Positions 51,178 through 62,300 of a DNA stretch of 64,000 bases are shown one piece after another. Under the pieces are notes generated by a model. That model was not told where the DNA came from. It made no database searches and worked only from the letters and a program-made list of their open reading frames with translations. Positions within the stretch are counted from its first letter, which is position 1. Every line of letters begins with the position of its first letter. The stretch is taken from assembly GCA_036379955.1 (NCBI GenBank), contig DASVFR010000007.1, forward strand, positions 62,001-126,000, given 5' to 3'. The position numbers were made by a program, and so were the translations under genes. Source of the stretch: VRUE01 sp036379955. GTDB taxonomy: Bacteria > Actinomycetota > Thermoleophilia > Solirubrobacterales > 70-9.

Positions 51178-51895
51178 GCGGACCAGCTACGAGGTGACCG
51201 AGGGCGGCGTCGCCATCCTCCGCCTCACCCGGCCCGAGGCGCGCAACGCGATCGACACCCGGATGCTGCTCGAGATGCTCGAGCGCCTCGCCGTCGCGCG
51301 TGACGACGACGCCGTCCGGGTGCTGGCGATCAGCTCTTCGGACCACATGGGCCTCTCGGCCGGAGCCGACGTCAAGGAGGACCTGGACGATGAGGGGAAG
51401 GTCCGCCGCATGCGGCTCTTCGCCGACCTCTACGACGCGGTCGTCGCCTTCCCCAAGCCGACTGTCGCCGCCTGCCACGGCGACGTGGTCGGCGGCGGAG
51501 CGGAGGTCGCCGTCGCCTGCGACCTGCGCGTCGGCGGCTCGAACCTGCGCATGCGCTTCCCGGGCGCCGCGCTGGGCGTGCCCGTCGGCCCGGCCCGCCT
51601 GGTCAGCCTCTGCGGTCTGGCCGCCGCCAAGTACCTGCTGCTCACCTCGCGCACGGTCGGCGCCGACGAGGCGCTCCGCCTCGGCCTCGTCAACCGGATC
51701 GCGCCCGCCGCCGCGACCGAGGACGCGGCGCTCGAGCTGGCCGCCGAGGTCGCGGCCCACCCGCCCGAGGCCGTCGCCCGTCTCAAGTCGATGCTGCACG
51801 AGTGGGACGACGTGGTTGGCCGCTCCGCCCAGGAGGGCGAGGGCCAGGTCGAGTGGCAGCGCTCCGGGCCGGGTCTGCCCTCGGCCCGCCCCTAG
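51170..51895 (+). CDS. Enoyl-CoA hydratase/isomerase family protein
   Basis: A 241-aa crotonase-fold enzyme. AILRLTRPEARNAIDTRML is the N-terminal unit; GLSAGADVKEDL forms the first oxyanion-hole element, and ACHGDVVGGGAEVAVACDLRVG the second. The usual second catalytic Glu after GxxG is replaced (ALGVPVGPARL), so the reaction may differ from classical hydration. The ATG overlaps the pth stop by 8 bp. Confidence 0.88.
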   Translation: MSERTSYEVTEGGVAILRLTRPEARNAIDTRMLLEMLERLAVARDDDAVRVLAISSSDHMGLSAGADVKEDLDDEGKVRRMRLFADLYDAVVAFPKPTVAACHGDVVGGGAEVAVACDLRVGGSNLRMRFPGAALGVPVGPARLVSLCGLAAAKYLLLTSRTVGADEALRLGLVNRIAPAAATEDAALELAAEVAAHPPEAVARLKSMLHEWDDVVGRSAQEGEGQVEWQRSGPGLPSARP

Positions 51896-51980
51896 ACAGT
51901 TTGGCCAATCGATCTTGCGCAACCGCCGCGGCGCCGGATAGGGTCGCCGCTGTCCGTCGTCTCGTCTCCGGAGGGTTGCC

Positions 51981-54236
51981 TTGAAGAAGCTCGCCTTGCT
52001 CCTGTTCGCCATCGGCTGCCTAATGGCCGTGCCCTGCGCCGCCTCGGCCGCCACCTACACGGTGGACAGCACCGGCGACCAGGTCGACAAAAACCTCGGC
52101 GACGAAGAATGCGAAACGGCGGCCGGCACCTGCACGCTGCGGGCTGCCCTCGAAGAGTCGAACGAATCGACCGGCATCGCCGACGCGATCGGCTTCGAAA
52201 GCGCCGAATTCAAAGGCCAGCTCGCCGACACGCTCGAACCCGCCAGCCTCCTGCCGACGATCGAAGACCAGGTCAGCATCGAAGGCGGCGTCTGCACGAC
52301 TCAGGCTGGCCAGCAGGGCCCGTGCGTCGGCATCCAGGCGACGAGCCTCGGCTACGGGCTCAGCGTCGAAGACGTGGAAGGGGTTCTGATCGAAGGGGTC
52401 GCCGTCACCGGGGCGACGACCGGGATCCGGGCGATCAACGAAGCCGAGGAACTGACCGTGCGCGGCTCCTGGGTGGGGGAGAAGCTGGATGGCACCAATG
52501 GCACCGGCACCAACACCGGCATCTGGCTCGATCCCGGCTCCGACGAAGCGACGATTGGTGGCACCGAAGCGAGCCAGCGCAACGTGATCGTCAACAGCTC
52601 ATTCGAGGGCCTCGACGTCGAAGGGGCCAGCGAAGCGGTCGTCCAGGGCAACTATTTCGGCGTCAAGTCGGACGGCAAAACCCAGGCCGCCAACGGCAAG
52701 GACATCGAGATCACGGACACGGTCGCCTTCGAAGCGATCGAAAACGAAGTCGGGGCGACCGTCGCCTCCGGCGCAGTGCCCTGCGACGGCGGTTGCAACG
52801 TGATCTCCGGGGCGACCTTCGCCGGCATCGACCTGCAGGGCAACGGCGGCAACGAGAAACCCGCCACCGGTCCGACGACGATCCACGGCAACTACGTCGG
52901 GCTCAGCGCCGACGGCACCGAAACGGTCGCCAACGGCAGCTATGGGGTCCTCGCGGGGCACGCCGACAACGTCACCGTCGGTGGATTCCCGCTGGGCGAT
53001 GCGAACTACTTTGCCGGGAGCAGCGAAGCAATCGCCACCGAAGAGGGCGAAAGCTTCATCGCCCGTGGAAACAGCTTCGGGGTCGGACCCAGCGGGGCCG
53101 AACTGACGAAGCCGGGCAAGGCGGTCTTCGCCCTCGACCAGGGAGTCGCCGTGCCCCCGAACATCGAACAGAACCTCATCTTCGCCGGCAGCATCGGAAT
53201 CGAACAACGGGGCGGGGTGGGGCGCCTGACCGGCAACGAAGTCATCGGCGGCTCGATCGGGATCTATGCGAAGGGCGAACCCGGCGGCGGTTTGATCGCC
53301 AGCAACTTCATCGAGGCGGCGAGCGAAAACGGGGTCCTCGTCGAAGGCCCCGACAACGAAGTCCGCGCCAACGCGGTGCTGGAAAGCGGCAAAGCCGGCA
53401 TCAAGGTCAAGAACCCCCCCGGCATTGCGATGACCGGGGGCCTGATCGGCGGCAGCACCGGCGAAAAGGAAAACGTGATCGAAGGCAGCGGAGGCCCGGC
53501 GATCGAAATCCTCGAAGAAGCTCTCGAACCGGGGAGCTTCACCGAAATCGCCCACAACCGCGGCAGCGCCAACAAAGGCCTCTTCATCGACCTCGTGAAC
53601 GGAGCGAACGAAGGGATCCTGCCGCCCACGATCGGCGCCGCCAAACTGGGCGGCGCGAGCGGCAGCGGGGCCGAACCGGGTGCGACGATCCGGGTCTTCC
53701 GCAAGAAATCCGCCGAAGCGGGCGAGCTCCAGTCCTTCCTCGGCGAAGCCGAAGCCGAGGGCAGCGGCGACTGGAGCGTCACCTACGAAGCGGCGATCCC
53801 GGGTGAAACGCGGATCGCGGCGACGCAGACCAGCGTCGCAGGGGGAACCTCCGAGCTGGCCTTCGCGACGACAGAAGCCGAACCCAAAAAAGAAGGTGGG
53901 GGCGGAAGCGGCGGCGGCAACGGTGGGGGCGGCGGACGGCCGGTCTGTCCTCCTAGCGGCGGCGGTGGGTGCGAAAACCCACCCATGCTTCAGACCACGA
54001 TCAAGAAGGGCCCAAAGGCGAAGACCCACTCGACCACGGCCAAGTTCAAGTTCGTCTCGAACCTGTCTGGGTCGACGTTCGAATGCAAGCTCGACAAGGG
54101 CAAGTTCAAGCCCTGCAAGTCGCCGAAGACCTACAAGAAGCTGAAGCCCGGCAAGCACGCCTTCAAGGTGCGGGCGAAGAAGGGCGGCGTCACCGACCCG
54201 ACGCCCGCAGTGCGCAAGTTCAAGGTGCTGAGCTGA
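51981..54236 (+). CDS. Secreted parallel beta-helix protein with C-terminal Ig-like domain
   Basis: A 751-aa exported protein from a TTG start. The signal peptide is KKLALLLFAIGCLMAVPCAASA. A CSLREA-like lead-in has TYTVDSTGDQVDKN and CTLRAALEESN. The middle (residues ~75-560) has repeated N-x-V/I, G-N-x-F/Y turns of a right-handed beta helix (VVQGNYFGVKSDG, TTIHGNYVGLSADG). A Gly-rich linker (GGGGSGGGNGGGGG) precedes a C-terminal FECKLDKGKFKPCKSPKTYKKLKPGKHAF domain common in large secreted proteins of this lineage. Likely surface or polysaccharide-binding. GAA-rich codons. Confidence 0.82.
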   Translation: MKKLALLLFAIGCLMAVPCAASAATYTVDSTGDQVDKNLGDEECETAAGTCTLRAALEESNESTGIADAIGFESAEFKGQLADTLEPASLLPTIEDQVSIEGGVCTTQAGQQGPCVGIQATSLGYGLSVEDVEGVLIEGVAVTGATTGIRAINEAEELTVRGSWVGEKLDGTNGTGTNTGIWLDPGSDEATIGGTEASQRNVIVNSSFEGLDVEGASEAVVQGNYFGVKSDGKTQAANGKDIEITDTVAFEAIENEVGATVASGAVPCDGGCNVISGATFAGIDLQGNGGNEKPATGPTTIHGNYVGLSADGTETVANGSYGVLAGHADNVTVGGFPLGDANYFAGSSEAIATEEGESFIARGNSFGVGPSGAELTKPGKAVFALDQGVAVPPNIEQNLIFAGSIGIEQRGGVGRLTGNEVIGGSIGIYAKGEPGGGLIASNFIEAASENGVLVEGPDNEVRANAVLESGKAGIKVKNPPGIAMTGGLIGGSTGEKENVIEGSGGPAIEILEEALEPGSFTEIAHNRGSANKGLFIDLVNGANEGILPPTIGAAKLGGASGSGAEPGATIRVFRKKSAEAGELQSFLGEAEAEGSGDWSVTYEAAIPGETRIAATQTSVAGGTSELAFATTEAEPKKEGGGGSGGGNGGGGGRPVCPPSGGGGCENPPMLQTTIKKGPKAKTHSTTAKFKFVSNLSGSTFECKLDKGKFKPCKSPKTYKKLKPGKHAFKVRAKKGGVTDPTPAVRKFKVLS

Positions 54237-54248
54237 GTCAGCCCAAAG

Positions 54249-54299
54249 CGCGGTGCAACGTTTTGTTGCTCTCGGAGAGGGACAAAACGTTGCACCGCG
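54249..54299. terminator. Long hairpin between convergent beta-helix and GMC genes
   Basis: Arms CGCGGTGCAACGTTTTGT (18 bp) and the exact complement flank a 15-nt loop that itself contains CTCTCGGAGAG. Stem size, 15-nt loop and the CGGTGC...TTTTGT core resemble the palindromic repeats at 46477 and 36601. It is placed as a bidirectional terminator and ends at the GMC stop codon. Confidence 0.75.
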
Positions 54300-56138
54300 T
54301 TAACGGGCGCTAGCCGCCACTTCCCCGACGCCGGCGGCCACGGCCATGATCGAGACCTGGGGGTTGACCCCCGGGCAGCTGGGTAGGACCGAGCCGTCGG
54401 CGACCCAGACCCCGTCGACGCCGCGCAGGCGGCCATCGGGGTCGACCGGGTGGCGGGCCGGGTCCGAGCCGGCGGCGGCGGTGCCGCTGGGGTGGAAGCC
54501 GGCGAGTCGCAGGCGGCGCACGTCGAGCCGCTCGATCGCGGCCTCGATCTCCGGCTCCGAGCGCACCGTCGGAGCGCCGCCGCCGAGTTCGACGTCGCTC
54601 GCCCCGGCCGCCAGCATCACCCGTACCATCGCGGCGACCGCCCGCGCCAGCCGGCGCTCGTCGGGCTTCGCCAATCGGTAGGCGACGATCGGGCCGCGGG
54701 CGCCGAAGACCCGCCCCGAGGGCGCGTCGGCGATCATCGCTCCCAGCGTCGCCGTGTTGGCGGCACGATCGAGCCGGTTCAGAAGGTGAGTGCCGTAACC
54801 GGGCGCCGAGACCGCGCCCATCCCCGGTGGCGTCGAGGTAGCCTCGAGCAAGATCCCCTCGCGCTCGTGCAGCTCTTCGATGCCGACGCTCTGCATCACG
54901 CCCCGCCAGGGGGTTACCTCCTCCTCGAAGCTCGCGGTGATCCCGATCGCCGGGTGGATAGAGAGGTTGCGGCCGAGGCGCGGGTGGCGACCGAGGCCGC
55001 TGCGCCGCAATAGCGGAGGAGTCGGGATCGCGCCCGCGGCGACGACGACCAGCGGGGCCGAGATCCGCACCTCGCTGCCATCGGGCCGCCGTCCGGCGAT
55101 GCCCGCGGCCCGGCCGCCCTCGACCAGGACCTCGCGTACGTGCAGGCCGGAGACGATCCGCGCACCCGCCGCGCAGGCCTGCGGCAGGGCATTGAGGTGG
55201 ACGCCGTTCTTGGCGTTGTTCGGGCAGCCGATCGCGCACTGGCAGGCGCCGCGGCAGCCCGGTGCGTTGCGCCGCAGCGGAGCCGCCTCCCAGCCGAGCG
55301 CTTCGGCCCCGCGCAGCGAGAGCTCGCCGTTGCGCCCCAGCACCTCCATCGGCGCCGGCGCCACTCCGATCGTCGCTTCGACGTCGGCGACGCGGGGTCC
55401 GAGCAGCTCCGGTTCGGCGTGCGCCAGCCCGTGGTCCTCGTACCAGGACCGCGCCACCGGGGCTGGGGGTCGGTAGCAGGTGCCCGAGTTGATCACGGTG
55501 GTGCCGCCGACGGCGCGACCGAGCGGTAGCGCGATCGGGGGGTAACCGAGCGCCATCGTCGTGCCGCCGTCGCGGTAGATCGAGGCGAAGCGGTCGAGGG
55601 GATGGGAGCTCCTGATCCGGTCGACGGTCCAGCGCTCGCCCTCCTCGACGACCACGGTCTCCTGTCCCGCCCGGGCCAGCGCTCGCGCGGCGAAGGCGCC
55701 GCCCGCCCCCGAGCCGATCACGATCGCGTCGCAGCTCGTCCGGGTCGGCCACTCCTCGACCGGCGTCAGATCGAGGGCCCCATCGGGGTTGGAGGGCTCG
55801 TGTCGCGAGCCGATCGCAGCGATCTCGCCGGCGAAGGCGTCGGCCCCGTGGGCGAGCATGACGATCGACTTGACCGTGTCAAGCGCCGCCGAGCCCCCGA
55901 GCCGGGCGAGCTCGGCCAGCAGCTCTTCCCTTCGCGGTGCTGGCAGCGAGCTCAGCCGTCGCCCGCTGCGCGCGAGCGAGAAGGCCTCGATCCCGACCAG
56001 CGCCGCCCCGAGCCCCGCCCGCGAGATCGTCGGCATGCGGTCGACCATCCGCCGGGCGACGCTCGCCACCCTCTCCGGATCGGGTCCCCCTGCCTCAGGC
56101 GGCAGGACCGCCGCCGCCACGTCTCCCAGCGCGGACAT
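54300..56138 (-). CDS. GMC-family FAD-dependent oxidoreductase
   Basis: A 612-aa flavoprotein. An N-terminal helical region (~110 residues, as in long-chain alcohol oxidases) precedes VIGSGAGGAFAARALARAGQETVVVEEG (FAD site). VGGTTVINSGTCYRPP and the C-terminal VWVADGSVLPSCPGVNPQVSIMAVA block complete the fold. A cysteine cluster (CRGACQCAIGCPNNAKNG) follows the usual motif. It probably oxidises a long-chain alcohol or sterol. The ATG at 56138 (MSALGD) is preferred. Confidence 0.92.
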   Translation of the reverse strand: MSALGDVAAAVLPPEAGGPDPERVASVARRMVDRMPTISRAGLGAALVGIEAFSLARSGRRLSSLPAPRREELLAELARLGGSAALDTVKSIVMLAHGADAFAGEIAAIGSRHEPSNPDGALDLTPVEEWPTRTSCDAIVIGSGAGGAFAARALARAGQETVVVEEGERWTVDRIRSSHPLDRFASIYRDGGTTMALGYPPIALPLGRAVGGTTVINSGTCYRPPAPVARSWYEDHGLAHAEPELLGPRVADVEATIGVAPAPMEVLGRNGELSLRGAEALGWEAAPLRRNAPGCRGACQCAIGCPNNAKNGVHLNALPQACAAGARIVSGLHVREVLVEGGRAAGIAGRRPDGSEVRISAPLVVVAAGAIPTPPLLRRSGLGRHPRLGRNLSIHPAIGITASFEEEVTPWRGVMQSVGIEELHEREGILLEATSTPPGMGAVSAPGYGTHLLNRLDRAANTATLGAMIADAPSGRVFGARGPIVAYRLAKPDERRLARAVAAMVRVMLAAGASDVELGGGAPTVRSEPEIEAAIERLDVRRLRLAGFHPSGTAAAGSDPARHPVDPDGRLRGVDGVWVADGSVLPSCPGVNPQVSIMAVAAGVGEVAASAR

Positions 56139-56265
56139 TGCAGCGCATACTAGGTTGTTACCCAATGGCTTCGGCTCGCGCTCCGGCCGCGAGTTTCATG
56201 CTCGCCTCGGGTATCGCTCCCCTTGACGAAAACGCTCCGAAAATCCTCCAGCAAAGTTTTCGGTA

Positions 56266-56294
56266 TTGACAAGGTCCTGTTGCCCAAATAGACA
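56266..56294 (+). promoter_or_regulatory. Candidate promoter of the giant Rhs/NHL gene
   Basis: TTGACA (56266-56271) is followed by a 17-bp spacer and TAGACA (56289-56294), a weak -10. GGGGGGAGAG about 8 bases before the second of two tandem GTG codons supports translation start at 56323 or 56326. Confidence 0.4.
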
Positions 56295-56322
56295 TTCCCG
56301 ACAACAAGGTGGGGGGAGAGCA

Positions 56323-59300
56323 GTGGTGCAGTCGCGCGGTGGGGGGTCGTCGGCGGGTCGGATGCGTTGGCTCGTCGTCTTTGCCCTGATCCTTCTCGCC
56401 GCGATGGCGACGCCGGTGCTCGCCGACGAACCGATTGAAGGCCCCGATTTCTCCCAGATCGAACAGGAAGAGCTCGAACGCGCCGAATGGCTGCAGGGCC
56501 CTGAAGCCGCTCAGCAGCGCGAAGAATCTCGCACTGCCTACACCTCTCTCACGGCCAACGAGTCTCAAGACCTCCTTCTCCAAGCCTTTCCGACACAGCT
56601 CAAAGCCCTGAACGCCGACCCGGCGCGCGTCCTCAGCGAGCTCGAAGTGGAAGAACCGCTCGGGACTTTCGGGGCGCTCGTTGCTCCTGAAGAAGGTCAA
56701 GCCGGAGAAGGCAAAGAAGAAACGGAAGGCGAAAGCGAAGAAGAAGCTGAAGGCGAAGAAGAAGTCGAAATCGTCGAAAGCGAAGAAGGCGCTGGCGAAA
56801 TCGTCGAATCTTCGGTTCCGGTCGAGAGCGACCTGGGTGGTGGGGGAGAACAACCCGTTGACCTTACGCTCGAGCAGGCCGGGGAAGGCTATGAGCCCGA
56901 AAACCCGCTGACCGAAGTCTCGTTCCCTGGCTCCACCGAAGGGGCGATTCACCTTACGGACGGACTCGAAGTCGAGATGGCCGCCAGCAACGATCGCGAA
57001 GCTGAATACCTCGGTGAGATGAATCTCTTCTATCCCGCTACCGAGACTACGACGGACACGCTAGTCGCTCCTCTTGCCGGCGGAGTCGAGATCTTCGAGC
57101 AGTTGCGCTCTCCGGACAGTCCCGAGCAGTTCCGCTTCAACATGGGCCTACCGGCGGAAGCGACGCTCCAAGGGCGAGAAGACGGAGGGGCCGAGGTCCT
57201 AGTCGGTGCCGAAGAAGTCATCGCCGAAGTCCCCCCGCCCTCCGCGGTCGACGCCCAAGGGGTGCCGGTGTCGGTGGCGATGAGCGTCGAAGAAGGCTCC
57301 CTCGTGCTCAACGTGGCCCATCGCTCCATGGATGTCGCCTATCCGATTCTGGTCGATCCCACCATCCAGGAAGAAGAAGCCCAGCACATCAAAGTCGAGT
57401 CGCCATCGTTTGGCTCAGGGGACTGGCACTCGATCTCAAGCGCCGAATACGGCCTCAACAACGGAGGGTCGTTCCTCGAAGCAAGGGCTAATAACAACCA
57501 TACGTTTGCGGCGAATACCAATGGCAAGTGGAGCTACACCGCTCCCGGTGAAACCGCCTTCATCCAGCAGGCCGCCTTCAGCGGCGTCGACTTTCACGGC
57601 TGCCAGCGCCAGCCCCATGGTTACCTCGCCCTCTACAACCCAAGTGCCGGCTGGTACGCCGGCAACCTTCAATTTTACGTGGAAAACGGCAGCGGAGGTG
57701 TCAAAAGCGGCAGCTACTCGATTGTCGGCGGCTACGGCTACCGCGATGCGCTGATTGGGATCGGCACCGCCGAAAAATCGGTGAAAACGACATGCGTCGC
57801 CGAACTCAAGGTCCACGGCGCGACGATGACCGAGGCCGACCCCGAGAACCCGACGATCGACTCGGTGAGCGGCATCCCCTCCAGCGGCGCCTGGTTCGAC
57901 CCGGCGAAAGTAGGCAACGCGACGATCGTCGCAACCGATCCCGGCTTCGGCATTCGGAACATCTCGATGTTCGACGGGCAGGTGACGACGAAGCTTTCGC
58001 AGCAGCCCTGCACCGGGGTGTCGGGGAACCGCTGCCAGCGACAGGTCAGCTGGCAGAGTTTCCCGCCCTACTTCGAAGGCGAACAGACCCTCAAAGTCAC
58101 CGCCGAAGACCCGCTTGCCAAGACGACGACTTGGTCCTTGCCTACCAAAGTCGACATGCATCTACCCGAGGTCGATCTCGGTGGCCAGTTTGCCTATGCC
58201 ACGGATGAAGCAGGCCTGAAAGGCGAGCAGAACGAAGCGAGCGAAAACAAGCTCTCCCTGCCCACCTACAACCTTCATATCGAAGCGACCGACGGCAACC
58301 CAAGCGGCACGTCGAGGGAATTTCAGTCTGGCGTCAAGAACATCGAAATCCTCCTCGACGGCAAACCTCAGGAAGTGCCCTGGGAACCCCAGCCATGCAC
58401 GAAAACCGTCGAAAGCGGGCCTCCCGGTCACCTTCGCGTCCATACTGTGGCCTCCGCCAACTGCTCGATGACTGAGGACTACCAGGTGAGCCTGGTCGGA
58501 CTCGCGGCGGACAAACACAAGCTGGCGGTCCGCGTCACCGACCAGGTCGGTCACGCCAGAGCACGCCCAATCGAATTCGAATACATCCCCGCCACCGGGA
58601 TGAGCGACGAATACGTGATGCAGCACTTCCCGCTGCCCGACGGCAAAGAAGGGCAATCCGAAGAAGAAGCCGGTCGCCCCGAACTCGCCGTCAACGTGAT
58701 GAACGGCAACGTCGTCTACCACCAGCGCGACGTCGAAGTCTCCGGCCCCAACGTCGACCTCGACCTCGATCGCTACTACAACTCCCAGCTGCCCGCGGAG
58801 GAAAGCAGCGAATGGGGCGAAGGTTGGACGCTGGCCCAGACCCCGAAGCTCGAAGTCGAAACAGCTCCGAAAGAAGAAAAAGACGACAAGGCCGCGATCC
58901 GCCAGCGCGGCGGCCTGATCGAACGCGCCGTCACCCTGCCGAACGACCTGGGCGCCCACCACTTCGATTCGCGGCTACAGGCCGTCGTAACCAAGCAAGA
59001 CAGCGGCCGCTACACCCTCACAGACGCCAGCGGCCACACCGACAACACCTATGCCTTCAACGACGCCGGCAAGGCGACCGAGCTAAAGACATCGGGCTTT
59101 GCCAAGGTCGAATACGACTACCAAGACGGCGACCTCTCCGAGGTCGCCGTCCACGACCCGACCATCTTCAGCGGCACACTCGAAGAAGGCCCGCAGAAAC
59201 CCAGCGAATTCGAAGCTCCCGCCTACGTCGATTCCTTCGGCGGAGAGACCTCGGGCCCGGGAAGGCTCTCGAGCCCCAACGCCGTCGCGATCGACCCCGA

Positions 59301-62300
59301 TGGCCACCTCTGGGTTGCCGACGCCGGCCACCGGCGTGTACAGGAGTTCGATTCCAGCGGGGCCTTTGTCAACGAGTTCGGTGTCGCGGGACCCGAAAAC
59401 GGCCAGTTCATCGAACCGCGCGCGGTAGCCGTCGACCCAAACGGGATGATCTGGGTGGCCGACAAGAACATGAGCTGGATCCAGAAGTTCAACCCCGAAG
59501 GAAAATTCCTCGACGCTTTCGGTGGCTACGGCACCGCCAACGGCAAGTTCACCGCCCTGGAGGGCATCGCGTTCGACTCCGAAGGCCACCTCTGGACGCT
59601 CGACGGCGGCAAAACCAAACCCCGGGTGCAGGAGTTCAGCTCTACCGGCACCTACATCCGCCAGTTCGGCAGCGCGGGAACCGCAGACGGCCAGTTCAAA
59701 GAACCGCAGGGCATGGCAATCGACCCCGAAGGCCACATCTGGGTCGCCGATACCGGCAACAGCCGCATCCAGGAGTTTGGCTCCACAGGCACTTTCATCC
59801 GCAAGTTCGGCTCCGTGGGCTCGGGCAACGGCCAGCTCAACGCGCCGACCGCGCTCTCGCTCGACGCTGAAGGAAACGTCTGGGTGACCGACACCAAGAA
59901 CAACCGCATCGTGCAGTTCAGTGGCGAAGGCGCCTACCTGAGCCAGTTCGGCACCGCCGGTGCCAACGACGGCCAATTCTCCGAACCGCGCGGCATCGCC
60001 ATCGACGCCAGCGGCGACGCCTGGATTGCCGACACCGCCAACAACCGCGTGCAGGAGATCGCCGCTGGAGAATTCCTCCGCACCTTCGGCGGTGAGAGCT
60101 CTGCAGGCGGCAACCTCTCCTCGCCCTACGGGGTGACCGCGGATTCCAAAGGCAACGTCTGGGTCGCCGACACGGCCCACAACCGCATCCAGGAGTTCAG
60201 CTCCACGGGCCAGTTCATCCTGCAGTTCGGGGCCAAAGGCTCGACCGCGGGCCTCTTCTCCGAACCGCATGACGTCGCCGTCGACGCCGAAGGGCACGTC
60301 TGGGTCGCCGACACCGGCAACTCCCGCGTCCAGGAGTTCGACTCCAAAGGGAGCTTCATTCGCCAGCTCGGCTCGACCAAAGGCTGCGCCAACGGCAACT
60401 TCAACGAAGTCTGGGGCGTTGTCGTCGATTCCGCCGGGCACCTATGGACGGTCGACTCCGCCACGACCTGCTCCCGCGTGCAGGAGTTCAGCTCCGCCGG
60501 CACCTTCATCCGCAAGTTCGGCACTTACGGCACCGCCTACAACCAGTTCCTTCGTCCCAGGGGAATCGCCGCGGACCCAAGCGGCAACGTCTGGGTTGCC
60601 GACACCGGCAACAACCGCCTCGCCGAGTACACCGGTGAAGGGAAATTCGTCCGCGCGGTGGGATCGCTCGGATCGGGCAACGGCCAGTTCAGATATCCCG
60701 CAGCGCTTGCTGCGGACCCCGAAGGCAACATCTGGGTCGCCGATGCCGAAAACAACCGAATCGAGGAGCTGGGCTCGGAAGGGGGATACCTGGCCCAGTT
60801 CGGGACCCCGGGCAACGAAGACGGCCAGCTCGACTATCCCAACGGCATCGACATCGACGCCAAAGGCAACATCTGGATCGCCGATACCAGCAACGACCGC
60901 ATCCAGGAGATCGCCGCCACCGAATTCGTCCGCAAGTTCGGTGGCGAGAACTCGGGCATCGGCCAGCTCTTGAGCCCCTACGACCTAGCGACTGACTCAG
61001 AGGGCAACGTCTGGATCGCCGACTCCGTGCACTACCGACTGCAGGAGTTCGACCCTCATGGCGAGCCGTTGCGCCAGGTGAGCACCTTCGGCGAAGGGAT
61101 CTATTCGGCTCCAGTTGGCGTCGGGACCGACGCCAACGACGACCTCTGGGTTGCCGAAGGGCAGGGCCGGGTGCTGGAGCTAGGACCCAAAGGGAGCGTC
61201 GTCCGCCGCTTTGGCTCCAGTGGCACCGAAAACGGCCAGTTCAGCTCCCTTCAGGACGTGGCCGCAGATCCCGACGGCCACGTCTGGACGATCGAGCGCG
61301 ATCCGCCGCGCGTGCAGGAGTTCACCGCCGAAGGGAAATTCCTCAGCTCCTTCGGGGTCAAAGGCACCGAATCCGGCCAGCTCTACGAACCGACCGCGAT
61401 CGCTACCGATTCGCAGGGCAACGTCTGGATCGCCGATACCGCCAACAACCGCATCGAGGAGTTCACGCCCGCCGGCAAATACCTGCGCAAGTTCGGCAGT
61501 TTCGGCTTCACCAGCGGGCACTTCTACTCTCCCGAAGGGCTGAGCATCGATGCCAAAGACAACGTCTGGGTTGCCGATACGTACAACCACCGTGTCCAGA
61601 TCTTCAACTCGGTGGGGACCTACCTGGGCCAGTTCGGGACGCCGGGCAACAACTACGGCCAGCTCGCCCACCCTCGAGGCGTCGCAACCGATGCCGAGGG
61701 CCACGTCTGGGTCGCCGACAGGGACAACGACCGCGCTCAGAAGTGGCAGATTCCCCAGTATGTCTTCGCGCATGACGCCGTCTATGACTCCTCTCTCGCC
61801 ACCGAAGGAAGCGCGGCCGGTGAGTTGCAGCATCCAGGCGACGTCGCCGTCGACCCTGCGGGGAACCTCTGGGTTGCTGACACCAAAAACAACCGCATCG
61901 AGCAGTTCGACGCGCAAGGCGAATTCGTCCAGACCTTCGGCTACAAGGTCAACAAGACCAAGGTCGAAGCAAAAGGAAGCGAAGCTGAAACCAACGTCTG
62001 CACGGCGAGCTCAGACGACGAATGCCAAGCCGGCGTCCCCGGCTTGGCAGGAGGGCGGATGCGTCTGCCCTCTGCCTTGGCGCTCGACGCCGAGGGGAAC
62101 GTCTGGGTGGTCGATACCGGCAACAGTCGCATCATGGAGTTCAGCGACGCAGGCGAATATCTCGCGCAGGTGGGCACTGAAGGCCAAGCCGAAGGGGAGC
62201 TCGCAATGCCCGAAGGCATCGCGATTGACTCGCACGGAGACCTCTGGGTCTCAGACACCTATCAGGGTCGGGTCCAAGTCTTCGATCGGAGCGGGGACCT

